Source: Robbsia betulipollinis
GTDB taxonomy: Bacteria; Pseudomonadota; Gammaproteobacteria; Burkholderiales; Burkholderiaceae
Direction of reading: 5' to 3'
Assembly (NCBI RefSeq): GCF_026624755.1
Contig: NZ_JAPMXC010000001.1
Coordinates: forward strand, 496,001-560,000
DNA length: 64,000 nt
A program made the translations under genes and the position numbers. Positions 44,278-54,718 of the stretch are shown here, in pieces. The notes beneath the pieces were generated by a model. It ran no database searches. It saw nothing but the letters and a program-made list of their open reading frames with translations, and was not told the origin of the DNA. Within the stretch, counting starts at the first letter, position 1, and each line of letters opens with the position of its first letter.

Positions 44278-47200
44278 ATGGAACACGCATGGCACGACAC
44301 GCAGCCAGTGGCTTATCGATCTTCGACAGCGGCAGCGGCAAGTAAATTTCCCTACCCCGTTGTAGGAATTTGTGTCGCCGGAACCGACGCACGCGCCCTG
44401 ATCGCGTTGCTCCGTGACGCACCGGCCACGCTGGAAATGGCCTTCGTCGTCGCGTGCGACGGCCCGATCGCAGACGATCTTCCCCGGTTGCTTCAGGAAG
44501 TCACGACGATGCCGGTCACGGCGGTGACGGGAGCGGCACTCTCCTTGCAGCGCAACCATGTCTACGTGATTCCGTCGCCGGCGCTGCCGCTCGTCGGTAC
44601 CGACACGGTGGCAGCGGCGCGCGAGGCGCCAGGCGGTATCGGGTCGCCATTCGACACTTTCCTGCGCGGCCTGGCCGATGCGCACCAAGGCTGTGCGCTG
44701 GCGGTGATGCTGTCGGATACCGGCAGCGCGGCCCAGGCGGGCATGACGTCCATCAAGGAAGAAGGCGGCATCGTCATCGCAGAATCGCGCATGACCGAAA
44801 CGCCGCCAACGACAGCATGCGCCGCGGATGCGAGCGCTGCCGATTTCGTCCTTCCCGTCGAGGATATTTCATCCAAACTCGGTGAACTATGGGGGAGTGC
44901 TTGCTCGCTGGAAAGTAACGCCCCTGGACAGGATACGGCACGCCCGGTCGAGCGCCGTCAGCGGGTCCTCGAACTGGACCACGCGCTGCGGGAAATTCTC
45001 GCGGCGCTGTTTGCGCACACCGGGCACGACTTCAGCCACTACAAACGCGCCACCGTGCTGCGCCGGATCGAGCGCCGCATACAGATCAATGGTCTGCCGC
45101 ACCTCCGCGCATACCGGGCTTTCCTCCTGGCCACGCCTGCGGAAGCACGTCCTTTGTTGCAGGACCTGTTGATCGGCGTGACGCAATTCTTTCGCGATCA
45201 GGACGCGTTCGCGGCCCTGCGGCAGCAGATCGTCCCCGCACTGTTCGAACAGGGAGCGCCCGACAAGGCGCTACGGATCTGGGTGCCGGGCTGCGCGACC
45301 GGGGAGGAAGCGTATTCGCTCGCAATGCTGCTACGCGCGCATGCCGATCAACATGGCGAGCAGCGCGGCGCGCAGCTTTTCGCCACCGATGTCGATGCGC
45401 GCGCCATCGGCTGCGGTCGACTCGGCCGGTACGCCGACGTCATCGCGTCCGACCTGCCGCAGGCTCTTCTGCTGCAGCACTTCCGCTCGGAGCCGCCGTA
45501 TTACCAGGTGGGCAAACCGCTGCGCGAGATGGTGCTGTTCGCCCAGCACGACCTCCTGCGCGATCCCCCTTTCTCGCATCTGGATCTGGTGTCCTGTCGC
45601 AATGTCCTGATCTATCTGGATCCTGCGGTGCAGCGGCAGGTATTGCGGCAATTCCACTTCTCGCTGCGGCCAGGCGGTTTTCTTTTCCTGGGCGGCGCGG
45701 AAAACGTGGATAGCGCGGACGATCTGTTCGAAGTCGTCGACAAGCAGCACCGCATCTTTCGCAGCAAATGGCAGGCCAGGTCGCGGCGACCGGCAATGGA
45801 ATTTCCGGTCCAGGGCGTGCAGCCCGGCGCCATCCGCGGCGCAACGCCGATGCCGCCGACCCCGGCGCCCGCACCGATGTTCGTCAGCGCAATGCACGAG
45901 CAGACGATGCTGCGCTATGGCCCCCCGAGCATCATGGTGAACCACAGGCATGACGTGCTCCATCTTTCGGAGCGCGCCGGACCCTATCTGCGCCATATCG
46001 GGGGCGAGCCCTCCCAATGGCTACCCGATATCGTTCGGCCGGAACTCAAAATCGCATTGCGCGCCGCGCTGCACGAAGCGGTGAACTCCGGCCGGGAGGC
46101 CGCCGCCCCGCCGATCCTGCTGCTCCAGAACGGGCGCTCGGTGTACGTGACGATCTCGGTCTATCCGGTTCAGCCGAAAGACGCAGCGCAGGCCCCCGAA
46201 TCCGCGCATGCGGTTGTCGCCCCACCACCCGCATCGAGCGAACCGCTCGCGCTGGTCGTTTTCCACGAATACGATGCCGCGAACGACGCGGCGCCGGGCG
46301 CCCGGCATCTCGCCGCCGTGCCCGGCGACGCCGCACTGCATCAGGCCATCGAAGCGCTGGAGCGCGAGCTGCGCGACGCCAGACGGCAAACGCGGGCGAC
46401 GCTGGAACATGCCGATGCGTCCACCGATGCATTGGAGGCGTCGAACGAAGAACTGCAGGCCATGAACGAGGAGCTGCACTCCACGACGGAAGAGCTCGAA
46501 ACCAGCAAGGAAGAGCTGCAGTCGATCAACGAAGAGTTGTTGACGGTCAATGCGGAGTTGCAGGCGAAGATTCTCAAGAGCGGCAAGGTCAACGACGATC
46601 TGCTCAATCTCATCTCGTCGAGCGATATCGCGACAGTGTTCGTCGACCGTTCGATGGTGCTCAGCCGCTATACGCCGGCCGCGGCCGCCTTGTTCAACGT
46701 CATGCCCTCGGATATCGGCCGTTCGCTGCTGGATATCACGCATCATCTCGTCTACCCCGACCTCGCGAGCGACGCCGCCACGACCTTCGAATCGCTGAAG
46801 CTGATCGAAAAAGAGGTCGCGGGGCCGGACGGCCGCTGGTATCTGTCGCGTCTGTCGCCCTACCGGACCGCCGAGGACCGGATCGACGGCGCGGTGCTGA
46901 CGCTGATCGACATCACTTCGCGCCGCGAGGCGCAGGCGAAGATGCGCACCAGCGAGAAACGGCTTCAGTTGATCGCGCAAAGCACCAACGACTACGCCAT
47001 CATCATTCACGATTTGACCGGAACGATCGTGGCATGGAGCAAGGGCGCCGAGCGCATGTTCGGCTATGTCGAAGCCGAGATGCTAGGACGTCCGGGTACC
47101 CTGATCTACGCGGAGAAAGACCTTCGGGCTGGCGTCCGCGACGCGGAGGTCGAACGCATGCGCATCCAGGGCCGTTCCCAGGACGAGGGCTGGCTGGTGC

Positions 47201-48489
47201 GCAAGGATGGCACCCGCCTCTATTGCAGCGGTGTCACCACGGCACTCCACGGCGATGATTTCCAGGGCTACGCGAAAATCGCCCGTGATCTGACCGACGG
47301 CCATACCGCCGAAAGCGCGAAGCAACTGCAGCACTCGCTCGAACGCTCGGTGCGCGAACAGGTGGATACGGCCAACCGGACCAAGGACGAATTCCTGGCG
47401 GTCCTGTCGCACGAGTTGAAAAATCCGTTGAACCTGATTCACGTCAAGGCGGAGATGCTGTCGCGTGCGCCCGACGCCCGTCACCTCGCCGTCGTCCAGG
47501 AAGCCTCGGACGCCATTCGGCGCTCCGTGGCGGCGCAAGCGAAGATCATCGACGATTTGCTGGATCTCTCTCGCGTACGCACCGGCAAGCTCACGCTCGA
47601 CGAGGCCCCGGTCGACCTCACCCACGTCATCGACGCCGCGGTCGATGCGCTGGAGGAGGATGCCGCCGCCGCCGGCCTCACGCTGGTGGCGTCCGGCACC
47701 CGGGGGCAGGCGGTCGTGCTGGCCGACAGCATCCGGATCGAGCAGATCGTCTGGAATCTGCTGAGCAACGCGCTGAAGTTCACCCCGGCGGGCGGCCACG
47801 TCGAGATCGCGCTGACGACGGACGGGGACGATTTTCTCCTCAGTGTCCGCGACAATGGTCAGGGCATCGATCCCGCCTTCCTGCCGCACATTTTCAATAT
47901 GTTCAGCCAGGCAGAAAGTGCGTTCAACCGGGCGCGCGACGGGCTCGGCATCGGCCTTGCACTGGTGCAGCAACTGACGCAGATGCAGGGGGGCCGGGTC
48001 AGCGCGGCATCCGAGGGAATCGGGCGCGGCGCCTGCTTTCGCGTATGGCTGCCCCGTTGCCCGACAGGGGCGCACATCGCGCCGGCACTGCCGCCGGTGG
48101 ACGCCGCCGTGCTGCGCGGCAAGCGGATCCTGCTGGTCGACGACACGCTCGAAACCCTGGAAGCATTCCGTGCCCTCCTCGAAATGGAAGGGGCGCAGGT
48201 ACGAATGGAATGCAATGGCCCGGACGCGCTGCGCGCCGTCGCCGAGGAACATTTCGATCTCGTGCTGTCGGACATCGGCATGCCCGGAATGGACGGCTAC
48301 GAACTCATCCGGGCGCTGCGCAGCAGACCCGACACCGCCGCGATCCCCGCGGTGGCGATGACCGGTTTCGGACGTTCGCAGGACGTCGATCGGGCACTGA
48401 GCGCCGGTTTCAACCTGCACCTGGGCAAACCGGTGTCGTTCGATGCCCTGCTGGGCGCGATCTACGGCGCGCTCGCCCTGGCGCGATGA
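44278..48489 (+). CDS. CheB*-CheR-PAS hybrid histidine kinase with receiver
   Basis: A cytoplasmic signalling protein of about 1,403 residues. The order is a degenerate CheB-like domain (about 25-195), a CheR methyltransferase (about 220-490, SAM loop VPGCATGEEAYS near 336), a PAS-like region, a long coiled coil of EEL repeats (about 690-765), PAS domains (about 770-1020), HisKA with phospho-His1045 (LSHELKNPLN), HATPase_c (NLLSNALKFTP; DGLGIGLALV) and a receiver with Asp1332 (LVLSDIGMPGMDG). In the CheB part the catalytic Ser, His and Asp are all replaced. The ATG at 44278 has GGGGA upstream; earlier in-frame starts exist at 44185 and 44236. A chemoreceptor gene is convergent. Confidence 0.87.
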   Translation: MEHAWHDTQPVAYRSSTAAAASKFPYPVVGICVAGTDARALIALLRDAPATLEMAFVVACDGPIADDLPRLLQEVTTMPVTAVTGAALSLQRNHVYVIPSPALPLVGTDTVAAAREAPGGIGSPFDTFLRGLADAHQGCALAVMLSDTGSAAQAGMTSIKEEGGIVIAESRMTETPPTTACAADASAADFVLPVEDISSKLGELWGSACSLESNAPGQDTARPVERRQRVLELDHALREILAALFAHTGHDFSHYKRATVLRRIERRIQINGLPHLRAYRAFLLATPAEARPLLQDLLIGVTQFFRDQDAFAALRQQIVPALFEQGAPDKALRIWVPGCATGEEAYSLAMLLRAHADQHGEQRGAQLFATDVDARAIGCGRLGRYADVIASDLPQALLLQHFRSEPPYYQVGKPLREMVLFAQHDLLRDPPFSHLDLVSCRNVLIYLDPAVQRQVLRQFHFSLRPGGFLFLGGAENVDSADDLFEVVDKQHRIFRSKWQARSRRPAMEFPVQGVQPGAIRGATPMPPTPAPAPMFVSAMHEQTMLRYGPPSIMVNHRHDVLHLSERAGPYLRHIGGEPSQWLPDIVRPELKIALRAALHEAVNSGREAAAPPILLLQNGRSVYVTISVYPVQPKDAAQAPESAHAVVAPPPASSEPLALVVFHEYDAANDAAPGARHLAAVPGDAALHQAIEALERELRDARRQTRATLEHADASTDALEASNEELQAMNEELHSTTEELETSKEELQSINEELLTVNAELQAKILKSGKVNDDLLNLISSSDIATVFVDRSMVLSRYTPAAAALFNVMPSDIGRSLLDITHHLVYPDLASDAATTFESLKLIEKEVAGPDGRWYLSRLSPYRTAEDRIDGAVLTLIDITSRREAQAKMRTSEKRLQLIAQSTNDYAIIIHDLTGTIVAWSKGAERMFGYVEAEMLGRPGTLIYAEKDLRAGVRDAEVERMRIQGRSQDEGWLVRKDGTRLYCSGVTTALHGDDFQGYAKIARDLTDGHTAESAKQLQHSLERSVREQVDTANRTKDEFLAVLSHELKNPLNLIHVKAEMLSRAPDARHLAVVQEASDAIRRSVAAQAKIIDDLLDLSRVRTGKLTLDEAPVDLTHVIDAAVDALEEDAAAAGLTLVASGTRGQAVVLADSIRIEQIVWNLLSNALKFTPAGGHVEIALTTDGDDFLLSVRDNGQGIDPAFLPHIFNMFSQAESAFNRARDGLGIGLALVQQLTQMQGGRVSAASEGIGRGACFRVWLPRCPTGAHIAPALPPVDAAVLRGKRILLVDDTLETLEAFRALLEMEGAQVRMECNGPDALRAVAEEHFDLVLSDIGMPGMDGYELIRALRSRPDTAAIPAVAMTGFGRSQDVDRALSAGFNLHLGKPVSFDALLGAIYGALALAR

Positions 48490-48563
48490 TGCCGTCGAGC
48501 GTTTCCTGAACTGAACGCGTGGAAGGTGGGCCGCTTCACACGCCACCGCCCCATGCCGCGCCC

Positions 48564-50114
48564 TCAGGCCAGTTGGAAAACCACGACCGAATCCCGCAGC
48601 ACGCGCGACTGTTCGTCGAGCGACTGCGCGGCCGCCGTGGCCTGCTCGACCAATGCCGCATTCTGCTGCGTGATCGAATCCATCTGCGTGACCGCGCTGT
48701 CCACCTGCTCGATACCGTTGCGCTGCTCGTTCGCCGCGGAGGACAACTCGGCCATGATGACGGTCACCTGACGGATCGACGCGAGCACTTCCTGCATCGT
48801 CTGTCCCGCGTCGGCCACGAGCTCGGTGCCCTCCGTCACGGTGCGGTTCGATACGGCGATCAGGTCCTTGATCTCCCTGGCGGCCGCAGACGAGCGTTGT
48901 GCCAGGTTGCGGACTTCCGACGCCACCACCGCGAAACCCCGCCCCTGCTCGCCGGCCCGCGCCGCTTCCACCGCGGCGTTCAGCGCCAGGATGTTCGTCT
49001 GGAACGCGATGCCTTCGATGATGCCGGTGATGTCGCCGATCTTGCGGGAATTCGCGTCGATGCCGCCCATCGTTCCGACCACCCGCGCCACCACATCGTT
49101 GCCCTTGTGCGCGACGCGCGACGCTTCTTCCGCGACTTCGCTGCCCGTGCGGGCGCTGTCGGCATTATGCTGGACCGTGGCCGTCAACTGACTCATGCTC
49201 GCCGCGGTTTCCTCGAGCGACGCCGCCTGCTCTTCGGTACGTGCGGCCAGATCCATCGTTCCCGAGGCGATCTCGCGGGTTGCCGTCGAGATCGATTCAC
49301 TGCTGCCGCGCACCGCTCGCACGGTGTTCGACAGGCTGATCTGCATGCGCGACAAACCTTCCAGCAACTCGCCCATCTCGTCCGCCGAACGAATTTCGAC
49401 ACGGCGGCTGAGGTCGCCCTGTGCAATGGCATCGAAGTGCGACAGGGCCGCACGCAACGGCTGCATGATGGCGCGACGCAACGAAAACCAGCTGAACGCC
49501 GCGGCGCCGATGCCGATCAGAATCATCGCGATCGACAGCGCAGTCATGCCGTGGAACTGCGATTCGCTGGCGTCGAAGTGATGTTTGGCGTTGGCGAACA
49601 GCGCGACCTTGATGTCTTCGTTGCTCTTGCTCATGGCGTTGTAGAGCGCGCTGAGTTCCGTCATCGTGATCTTGTCCGCGGTCGCCTTGTCGCCGGACTT
49701 GATCGCGTCGATGAAACGGGACACGCCGGAGAACATCGCGCGACGGCGTTCGCTGGCCGCGTCGATCAGTGCCGCCTCGCCCGGCTCATGCGACTGGGAG
49801 ACGAACTTCTGCCACCAGTCGTCGGAAGTCTTGAAGAATCCCGTGGCGCGGTCGATCTGCTCGCCGACATGCGCGTCCTCGGGATGCAGCGCCACGCGGT
49901 CCAGCACCAGGCGTGTACGCGCGAGATAGATCTCGGCATTGCCCAGATTGGTCGCAGCAGTGAGTTTGTTTTCGTAGGTATCGCGATTCGACTCGATCGC
50001 GCGCAGCGTGCTGAAAAGGCCCAGGGCGCCGATGACCACCATCAATGCCGCGAGAAAGGACATTGTCAGCGCGATGCGCGCCTGCAGGGTCAAAACGGTC
50101 TTGTTCGAATTCAA
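48564..50114 (-). CDS. Methyl-accepting chemotaxis protein, four-helix-bundle sensor
   Basis: A 516-residue chemoreceptor with TM1 at about 12-33 ([23 protein letters not shown]), a helical periplasmic sensor of the 4HB_MCP type, TM2 near 195-215, HAMP, and the signalling hairpin with tip [44 protein letters not shown]. The start is a TTG with GGAG upstream, which gives the usual short cytoplasmic N-terminus before TM1. The frame is open further upstream but reads as basic low-complexity sequence. It is convergent with the CheB*-CheR kinase and may be its partner. Confidence 0.88.
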   Translation of the reverse strand: MNSNKTVLTLQARIALTMSFLAALMVVIGALGLFSTLRAIESNRDTYENKLTAATNLGNAEIYLARTRLVLDRVALHPEDAHVGEQIDRATGFFKTSDDWWQKFVSQSHEPGEAALIDAASERRRAMFSGVSRFIDAIKSGDKATADKITMTELSALYNAMSKSNEDIKVALFANAKHHFDASESQFHGMTALSIAMILIGIGAAAFSWFSLRRAIMQPLRAALSHFDAIAQGDLSRRVEIRSADEMGELLEGLSRMQISLSNTVRAVRGSSESISTATREIASGTMDLAARTEEQAASLEETAASMSQLTATVQHNADSARTGSEVAEEASRVAHKGNDVVARVVGTMGGIDANSRKIGDITGIIEGIAFQTNILALNAAVEAARAGEQGRGFAVVASEVRNLAQRSSAAAREIKDLIAVSNRTVTEGTELVADAGQTMQEVLASIRQVTVIMAELSSAANEQRNGIEQVDSAVTQMDSITQQNAALVEQATAAAQSLDEQSRVLRDSVVVFQLA

Positions 50115-50182
50115 AATTGTCTCCAGATAAGCAGCATGAGCAGATCGCTGCCTGGATAACGACGGCCTTGGCAACAACTTGA

Positions 50183-50224
50183 GGAAAAAAAGGCGGAAAG
50201 CCGGGTTTGGCCCGGACTTCCGCC
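50183..50224 (-). terminator. Rho-independent terminator of the gluconate dehydrogenase operon
   Basis: On the minus strand a GC-rich hairpin (GGCGGAA... with TTCCGCC, inner CCGGG/CCCGG) is followed directly by seven T's. It lies nine bases past the cytochrome gene stop. Confidence 0.8.
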
Positions 50225-50232
50225 CGCGACGC

Positions 50233-51552
50233 TCAGTTTTCCTGATGCTTGCGGATGCGTGCCACCTGGTCTGCCGATACGGCGGGTGCATGGTTGCCCC
50301 AGGCGCCGCGCACGAAGGTCGCCAACGCGGCGATTTCCTCGTCGTTGTAGCGCCATTTGAACGGCGGCATCGCCAGATCCGACGGTGCGGCCGCCGTGCT
50401 GGGCAGGCGCGAGCCTGCCAGGATCACCGCGATCAGCGAGTCGGGATTGCCGTGCAGCACCATCGGGTTGCCGGCGAGCGCCGGGAACACCCGTGTCTGC
50501 CCCTGCCCGTTCAAGCGGTGGCAGGCCGCGCAACTGTCCATATACATGCGCGAACCCACATCGTTCGCCTTGCCGGCCATGAACATCTGCAGGGTCGAAT
50601 CGCTCGCTTTTTCGTCACTCGGCGAATAGCGGCTGCCGCCGTTCTGCGGCGCCGGCGACAGACTCTTCAGGTAGACGGCGATCGCTTTCAGGTCGTCGGG
50701 ATGCATGAACTGCGTACTGTTCGCGACCACTTCCACCATCGGCCCCGACACCGCCGAATGCGGCCCTCGGCCGCTTTGCAGCAACGCGACGATGTCGTCG
50801 GCCGACCAGCGTCCCAAGCCGGTGTCGTCGTTGCCGCGCAGATTGATCGGCGACGACGAATCCAGTTCGGACCCCGACAGGAAGCGGTCCGTGGTGCCGC
50901 TTACGTCGACTTCCTGCAACGCATAGCCCCGCGGGGTGTGACACGTGCTGCAGTGCGCCAGGCCCTGTACCAGGTAGGCGCCCCGGTTCCACTCGGCATC
51001 CTTGCCGGCCGTGGGCTGGAAACGATGCTCGTCGAGGAAGGCCTTGTCCCAGAATGCCAGCGGCCAGCGCATGCTCAGGGGCCAGGGAATGCTGCTGGCG
51101 TGATCGGCCTTGCCGGAGGCCGGCACCTTGGTCATGAAATAGGCGTACAGGTCCTGCAGGTCCTCGTCGCTGAGCTTCGCATAGGCGGTGTACGGCATCG
51201 CCGGATACAGACGGCCGTGCTTCCTGCCCACGCCATGGCGCATCGCCAGCGCGAAGTCGTCGAGCGAATAATCGCCGATTCCCTGCGCATGGTCCGGCGT
51301 GATGTTGCTCGAATAGATCTTGCCCATGGGGGTGGGGAACGCCAGACCACCGGCGAATGGCGTGCCGCCCTTCGCCGTGTGACAGGCGATGCAGTCGCCC
51401 ACGCGCGCCAGATACGCGCCGTGCTCGGCATCGCCCTGGCGCTGCTGGAGCGCGGCCGCGACGGCCACCTTGGGTGCGGGCACGACGGTGGCGATGGCCG
51501 CGGCCGCCGCGACCACCACCACCACGCCGAGAATCGATAAGGTTTTTTTCAT
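50233..51552 (-). CDS. Triheme cytochrome c subunit of gluconate 2-dehydrogenase type
   Basis: A 439-residue exported cytochrome with an N-terminal hydrophobic segment (about 7-28) and three CXXCH heme sites: CIACH, CSTCH and CAACH. This is the membrane-bound c-type subunit that passes electrons from the flavoprotein to ubiquinone or the terminal oxidase in FAD-dependent gluconate, 2-ketogluconate, sorbitol or fructose dehydrogenases. It is the third gene of the subunit 3 - flavoprotein - cytochrome operon, 13 bases after the flavoprotein gene, and is followed by a terminator. Confidence 0.92.
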   Translation of the reverse strand: MKKTLSILGVVVVVAAAAAIATVVPAPKVAVAAALQQRQGDAEHGAYLARVGDCIACHTAKGGTPFAGGLAFPTPMGKIYSSNITPDHAQGIGDYSLDDFALAMRHGVGRKHGRLYPAMPYTAYAKLSDEDLQDLYAYFMTKVPASGKADHASSIPWPLSMRWPLAFWDKAFLDEHRFQPTAGKDAEWNRGAYLVQGLAHCSTCHTPRGYALQEVDVSGTTDRFLSGSELDSSSPINLRGNDDTGLGRWSADDIVALLQSGRGPHSAVSGPMVEVVANSTQFMHPDDLKAIAVYLKSLSPAPQNGGSRYSPSDEKASDSTLQMFMAGKANDVGSRMYMDSCAACHRLNGQGQTRVFPALAGNPMVLHGNPDSLIAVILAGSRLPSTAAAPSDLAMPPFKWRYNDEEIAALATFVRGAWGNHAPAVSADQVARIRKHQEN

Positions 51553-51565
51553 CGCGCTGCCCCGT

Positions 51566-53344
51566 TCACACTTGCACCATCGGACCAGGGGCCTTCAGGT
51601 ATTGCGATTTGATGTTTTCGGCGGCCCAGTAAGCCATGCCCCCAACCAGCCCCGTCGGATTGTAGCCAAGGCCGTGCGCGAAATTGTTGGCTCCCAGGAT
51701 GAACAGGTTGGAAACGTCCCAGCTTTGCAGATACTTGTTGACGACGCTCGTCTTCGGATCCGCGCCGATGGACGTGCCGCCGCTGATGTGCGTGCTCTGA
51801 TAGGCACGCGTATCCCAGTGCGTGCCCGGCTTGAGGATGCGCCCCGACATGCTGGTCGGGCCCATCTTGCGGCCGATCTCCATCATCTTGTCGGCCACGT
51901 AGGCGCACGCGCGCAGGTCGTTGTCCTGCCAGTCCAGCGTGCCCCGCAGCAGCGGCGAGCCGTAGGCGTCCTTGTAGTTCGGGTCGAGATCGAGGAAGTT
52001 CGCCTGGTAGGCCATGTTGCTGCACTGCGACTCGATGCGCCCGGTGTGCAGGAAATTGTCCTTGGCCGCGCGCTTCCACTCGCTGCCCCACTTCGGCGTG
52101 CCCTTGGGCAGGGGAATGCCGCGCACCGGACCATTGCCGGTCTGGCGGCCCCAGATGATGCCGCCGCCGATGAAGCCGAGGTCCTTGTGGTCGAAGTTGT
52201 CCGCGTTGAATTCTTCGATCGCCTGACCGCCGCCGCCCGCGCCCATGAACTGGTTGATGTACGTGTCCTTGTCCCAGAACATGTTCACGCTGTTGAGCAG
52301 CTGGTAGCAGAAATTGCGGCCGACCACGCCCTCGTTGGTGTCGGGATTGAAGGGCTGTCCGATCTTCGACAGCAGCATCAGATGCACGTTGTGCAACTGA
52401 AAAGCGGCCAGCACGACGATGTCGGCGGTCTGCTCCACTTCATTGCCCTGCGCATCGATATACGTCACGCCCGTGGCGCGCTTGCCGCTCGCATCCATGT
52501 TGACCCTGGTGACGTGGGCGTGCGTGCGCAGCTCGAAATTGGGTTTGCGATTCAACGCCGGAATGATGCAGGTCTGCGGCGACGCCTTCGAGTAGTTCAG
52601 GCAGCCGTAGTCGGAACAGAAACCGCAGAAATTGCACGGCCCGAGCTGGCAGCCATATTCATTGGTATAGGGGCCCGACGCATTGCCCGCGGGCAGCGCG
52701 AAAGGCTTGTAGCCCAGCTCCGTCGCGGCTTTCGCGAACAGTCGTCCGGTGGGGTGATCCGGCAGCGGCGGCAGCGGATACGCTTCCGAGCGCCGTCCTT
52801 CGAACGGATTGCCGCCCGCCACCGGCTGGCCCTGCACGTTGCCGGCCAGGCCCGAGGTGCCGCAGACCTTCTCGAAACGGTTGAACGACGGTTCGAGTTC
52901 GTCGTAGCTCACGCCCCAGTCCTGCAGGTTCATGCCTTCCGGAATGAACTTCGCGCCGTATTTTTCGGTGATGTGACTCTTCATGCGCAGTTCGTCGGGC
53001 ATGACCCGCGATTGCACGCCCGACCAGTGGGATCCGGCGCCGCCGACGCCTTCGCCCGGCTTGAACGAACCGATCTGCCGATACGGCACCGCCGTCGCGC
53101 TCTTGTCGTGGCGCAGCGTCAGCGTGGTCTGCGCGAGGTTCTGCAGCAATTCGTTGCGCGCCGAGTATTTGATTTCATCGACGATCTGCGGATACGCGAA
53201 ATCCGGCACGGTTTCGCGCGGCGCGCCGCGTTCGAGCGCGACGACGTTCAGGCCCGCGTTCGCGAGTTCGATCGCCATGATCGAGCCGGTCCAGCCGAAT
53301 CCGACGATGACCGCGTCGACGTGTTTTTTCTTGATGGTTGCCAT
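51566..53344 (-). CDS. GMC-family flavoprotein dehydrogenase, large subunit
   Basis: A 592-residue FAD enzyme. The N-terminal Rossmann loop is VIVGFGWTGSIMAIELANAGLNVVALERG, followed by GVGGAGSHWSG and a Cys-rich CNFCGFCSDYGC segment. The last is typical of the gluconate/2-ketogluconate dehydrogenase large subunit and may hold an iron-sulfur cluster. The C-terminus carries the GMC His/Asn region (THISGGTSIG; NNFAHGLGYNPTGLVG). It oxidises a sugar acid or polyol in the periplasm, exported with the Tat-signalled small subunit. The operon order matches gluconate dehydrogenase; the true substrate cannot be fixed. Confidence 0.9.
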   Translation of the reverse strand: MATIKKKHVDAVIVGFGWTGSIMAIELANAGLNVVALERGAPRETVPDFAYPQIVDEIKYSARNELLQNLAQTTLTLRHDKSATAVPYRQIGSFKPGEGVGGAGSHWSGVQSRVMPDELRMKSHITEKYGAKFIPEGMNLQDWGVSYDELEPSFNRFEKVCGTSGLAGNVQGQPVAGGNPFEGRRSEAYPLPPLPDHPTGRLFAKAATELGYKPFALPAGNASGPYTNEYGCQLGPCNFCGFCSDYGCLNYSKASPQTCIIPALNRKPNFELRTHAHVTRVNMDASGKRATGVTYIDAQGNEVEQTADIVVLAAFQLHNVHLMLLSKIGQPFNPDTNEGVVGRNFCYQLLNSVNMFWDKDTYINQFMGAGGGGQAIEEFNADNFDHKDLGFIGGGIIWGRQTGNGPVRGIPLPKGTPKWGSEWKRAAKDNFLHTGRIESQCSNMAYQANFLDLDPNYKDAYGSPLLRGTLDWQDNDLRACAYVADKMMEIGRKMGPTSMSGRILKPGTHWDTRAYQSTHISGGTSIGADPKTSVVNKYLQSWDVSNLFILGANNFAHGLGYNPTGLVGGMAYWAAENIKSQYLKAPGPMVQV

Positions 53345-53347
53345 GGA

Positions 53348-54097
53348 TCAGCCTCGCTTGCCGTACATGCTGATCGGCTGGTAGGGGTAAGGTTTCGATT
53401 CGGGGACCCACTCCAGATAATCGGCCCGCACGCCCGGGTAGCCGATCATCTTCCACGACGCCATGTCCTTGTTGCCGCCGTACATCGGGTCGCAGAAATA
53501 CCCTTCCATGACATTGACCAGCAGGAAACCGTTGAAGAAGGTGCCCATCTTGAAATCCGGGCTCTTCGCCTTGCCGGCCTCGATCTGCTTGAGCAGGTCG
53601 GTCTGCTGCGCCGCGTCGAGCTGCACGAAGGTCTTGCCGTCGTAATGCGCGCGGCAATAGTCGTTGATGGCGCGGATGCCGAGCCGGTACTGCTGCTTCG
53701 GCGTCAGCTTCATCTGATAGCCGAATTCCGGCGCGACGTCGAAAAACGGCCCTTGCAGGTACCAGCGCGAACCGTCGGCATACGGTGTCTGCATCTGCCG
53801 GTCGATGTACTGCGGCACGCCTTGCTCGACGCCGCCGGGACCGACGTCGTCCTTTGGAATCATGCGGTCGACGGCCGCGTTCAGAAACGCCCATTCATCG
53901 GGGGTAAAGAAGGTCGGCTGGTAGTGCTCGACCGTCGGCTGGTTGGCGATGGCCGGTGCGCTTTTCGCGAGGTCGTCGCGCGGCGGCGTTTCCTGCGCAT
54001 TCAGCAAGCCGGCGGACAGGCCGCCGGCTGCCAACGGGGCGATGGTCAACGAGCCTTTGAGAAAGCGTCGGCGACCACTATCGTTCGATGATGGCAT
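53348..54097 (-). CDS. Gluconate 2-dehydrogenase subunit 3 family protein (Tat-exported)
   Basis: A 249-residue small subunit with a twin-arginine signal peptide (SGRRRFLKGSLTIAPLAAGG, ending near LNAQE). The body (FTPDEWAFLNAAVDRMIPKDDVGPGGVEQGVPQYIDRQM) is the subunit 3 family signature. It escorts the co-folded flavoprotein through the Tat system and stabilises the complex. It is the first gene of the operon, three bases before the flavoprotein gene. Upstream, TTGTCC and TCTAAA about 17 bases apart (around 54112-54142) could be its promoter. Confidence 0.9.
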   Translation of the reverse strand: MPSSNDSGRRRFLKGSLTIAPLAAGGLSAGLLNAQETPPRDDLAKSAPAIANQPTVEHYQPTFFTPDEWAFLNAAVDRMIPKDDVGPGGVEQGVPQYIDRQMQTPYADGSRWYLQGPFFDVAPEFGYQMKLTPKQQYRLGIRAINDYCRAHYDGKTFVQLDAAQQTDLLKQIEAGKAKSPDFKMGTFFNGFLLVNVMEGYFCDPMYGGNKDMASWKMIGYPGVRADYLEWVPESKPYPYQPISMYGKRG

Positions 54098-54454
54098 GGG
54101 GGATCAGGATTTTAGAATAGGATGTGACGACCGGGACAACTGATACGATACGGGCGTAGGGCGCACTGCTCGCGCAGACAGGGCGTGGTACGCGGTGCCG
54201 CAAAGTGGGGTGATGGTAAGACCGCACATTTGCCAACGCAAGAATTTGCTGCGGCAATGTGTCGCCGTTACGACATTGCCGGATCGCGTTGCCACCACGT
54301 GAGAAAGGCCCGGCGGCGATGGCCCTCCGACAGGCTTTCGCGTATCGGATCGCACACGCGCCCTCGGGCTTTTTGGAATGGTTCATGTCACGGTAAACGA
54401 CATGTCCCGCCAGGACTTGAGGTTTTTGATGATGGCGCTTGCCGGCAACCGATG
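54098..54454. other. Intergenic region upstream of the gluconate dehydrogenase operon
   Basis: A 357-base gap between divergent genes. It holds the likely leftward promoter near 54112-54142 and no convincing gene. I see no repeat or operator. Confidence 0.5.
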
Positions 54455-54718
54455 ATGGATCCCGACGACCTGAAACGCCTCGTCACGCAGACGATGCCTT
54501 ATGGAAAGTATCAGGACCGCGTGATCGCGGACCTGCCCGCCCACTATCTCGGGTGGTTCGCGCGTGCGGGGTTTCCGCCCGGGCAGATCGGTCGCCTGCT
54601 GGCGTTGATGTATGAAATCGATCACAACGATTTGCGCGCGCTGCTGGTCCCTTTGCGCGCAGCTGCAAGGCCCGTTTCCCGGGCACCCTCGCGCGCGCCG
54701 GACGACGAACATCAGTAG
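54455..54718 (+). CDS. DUF3820 family small protein
   Basis: An 87-residue protein with the family core [55 protein letters not shown], as in DUF3820 (a putative quorum-sensing-regulated virulence-factor fold). The function is unknown. The last 20 residues are Pro/Arg/Ser-rich. Two adjacent ATGs (54452, 54455) are possible starts. Its end overlaps the end of the convergent deoC by seven bases. Confidence 0.85.
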   Translation: MDPDDLKRLVTQTMPYGKYQDRVIADLPAHYLGWFARAGFPPGQIGRLLALMYEIDHNDLRALLVPLRAAARPVSRAPSRAPDDEHQ

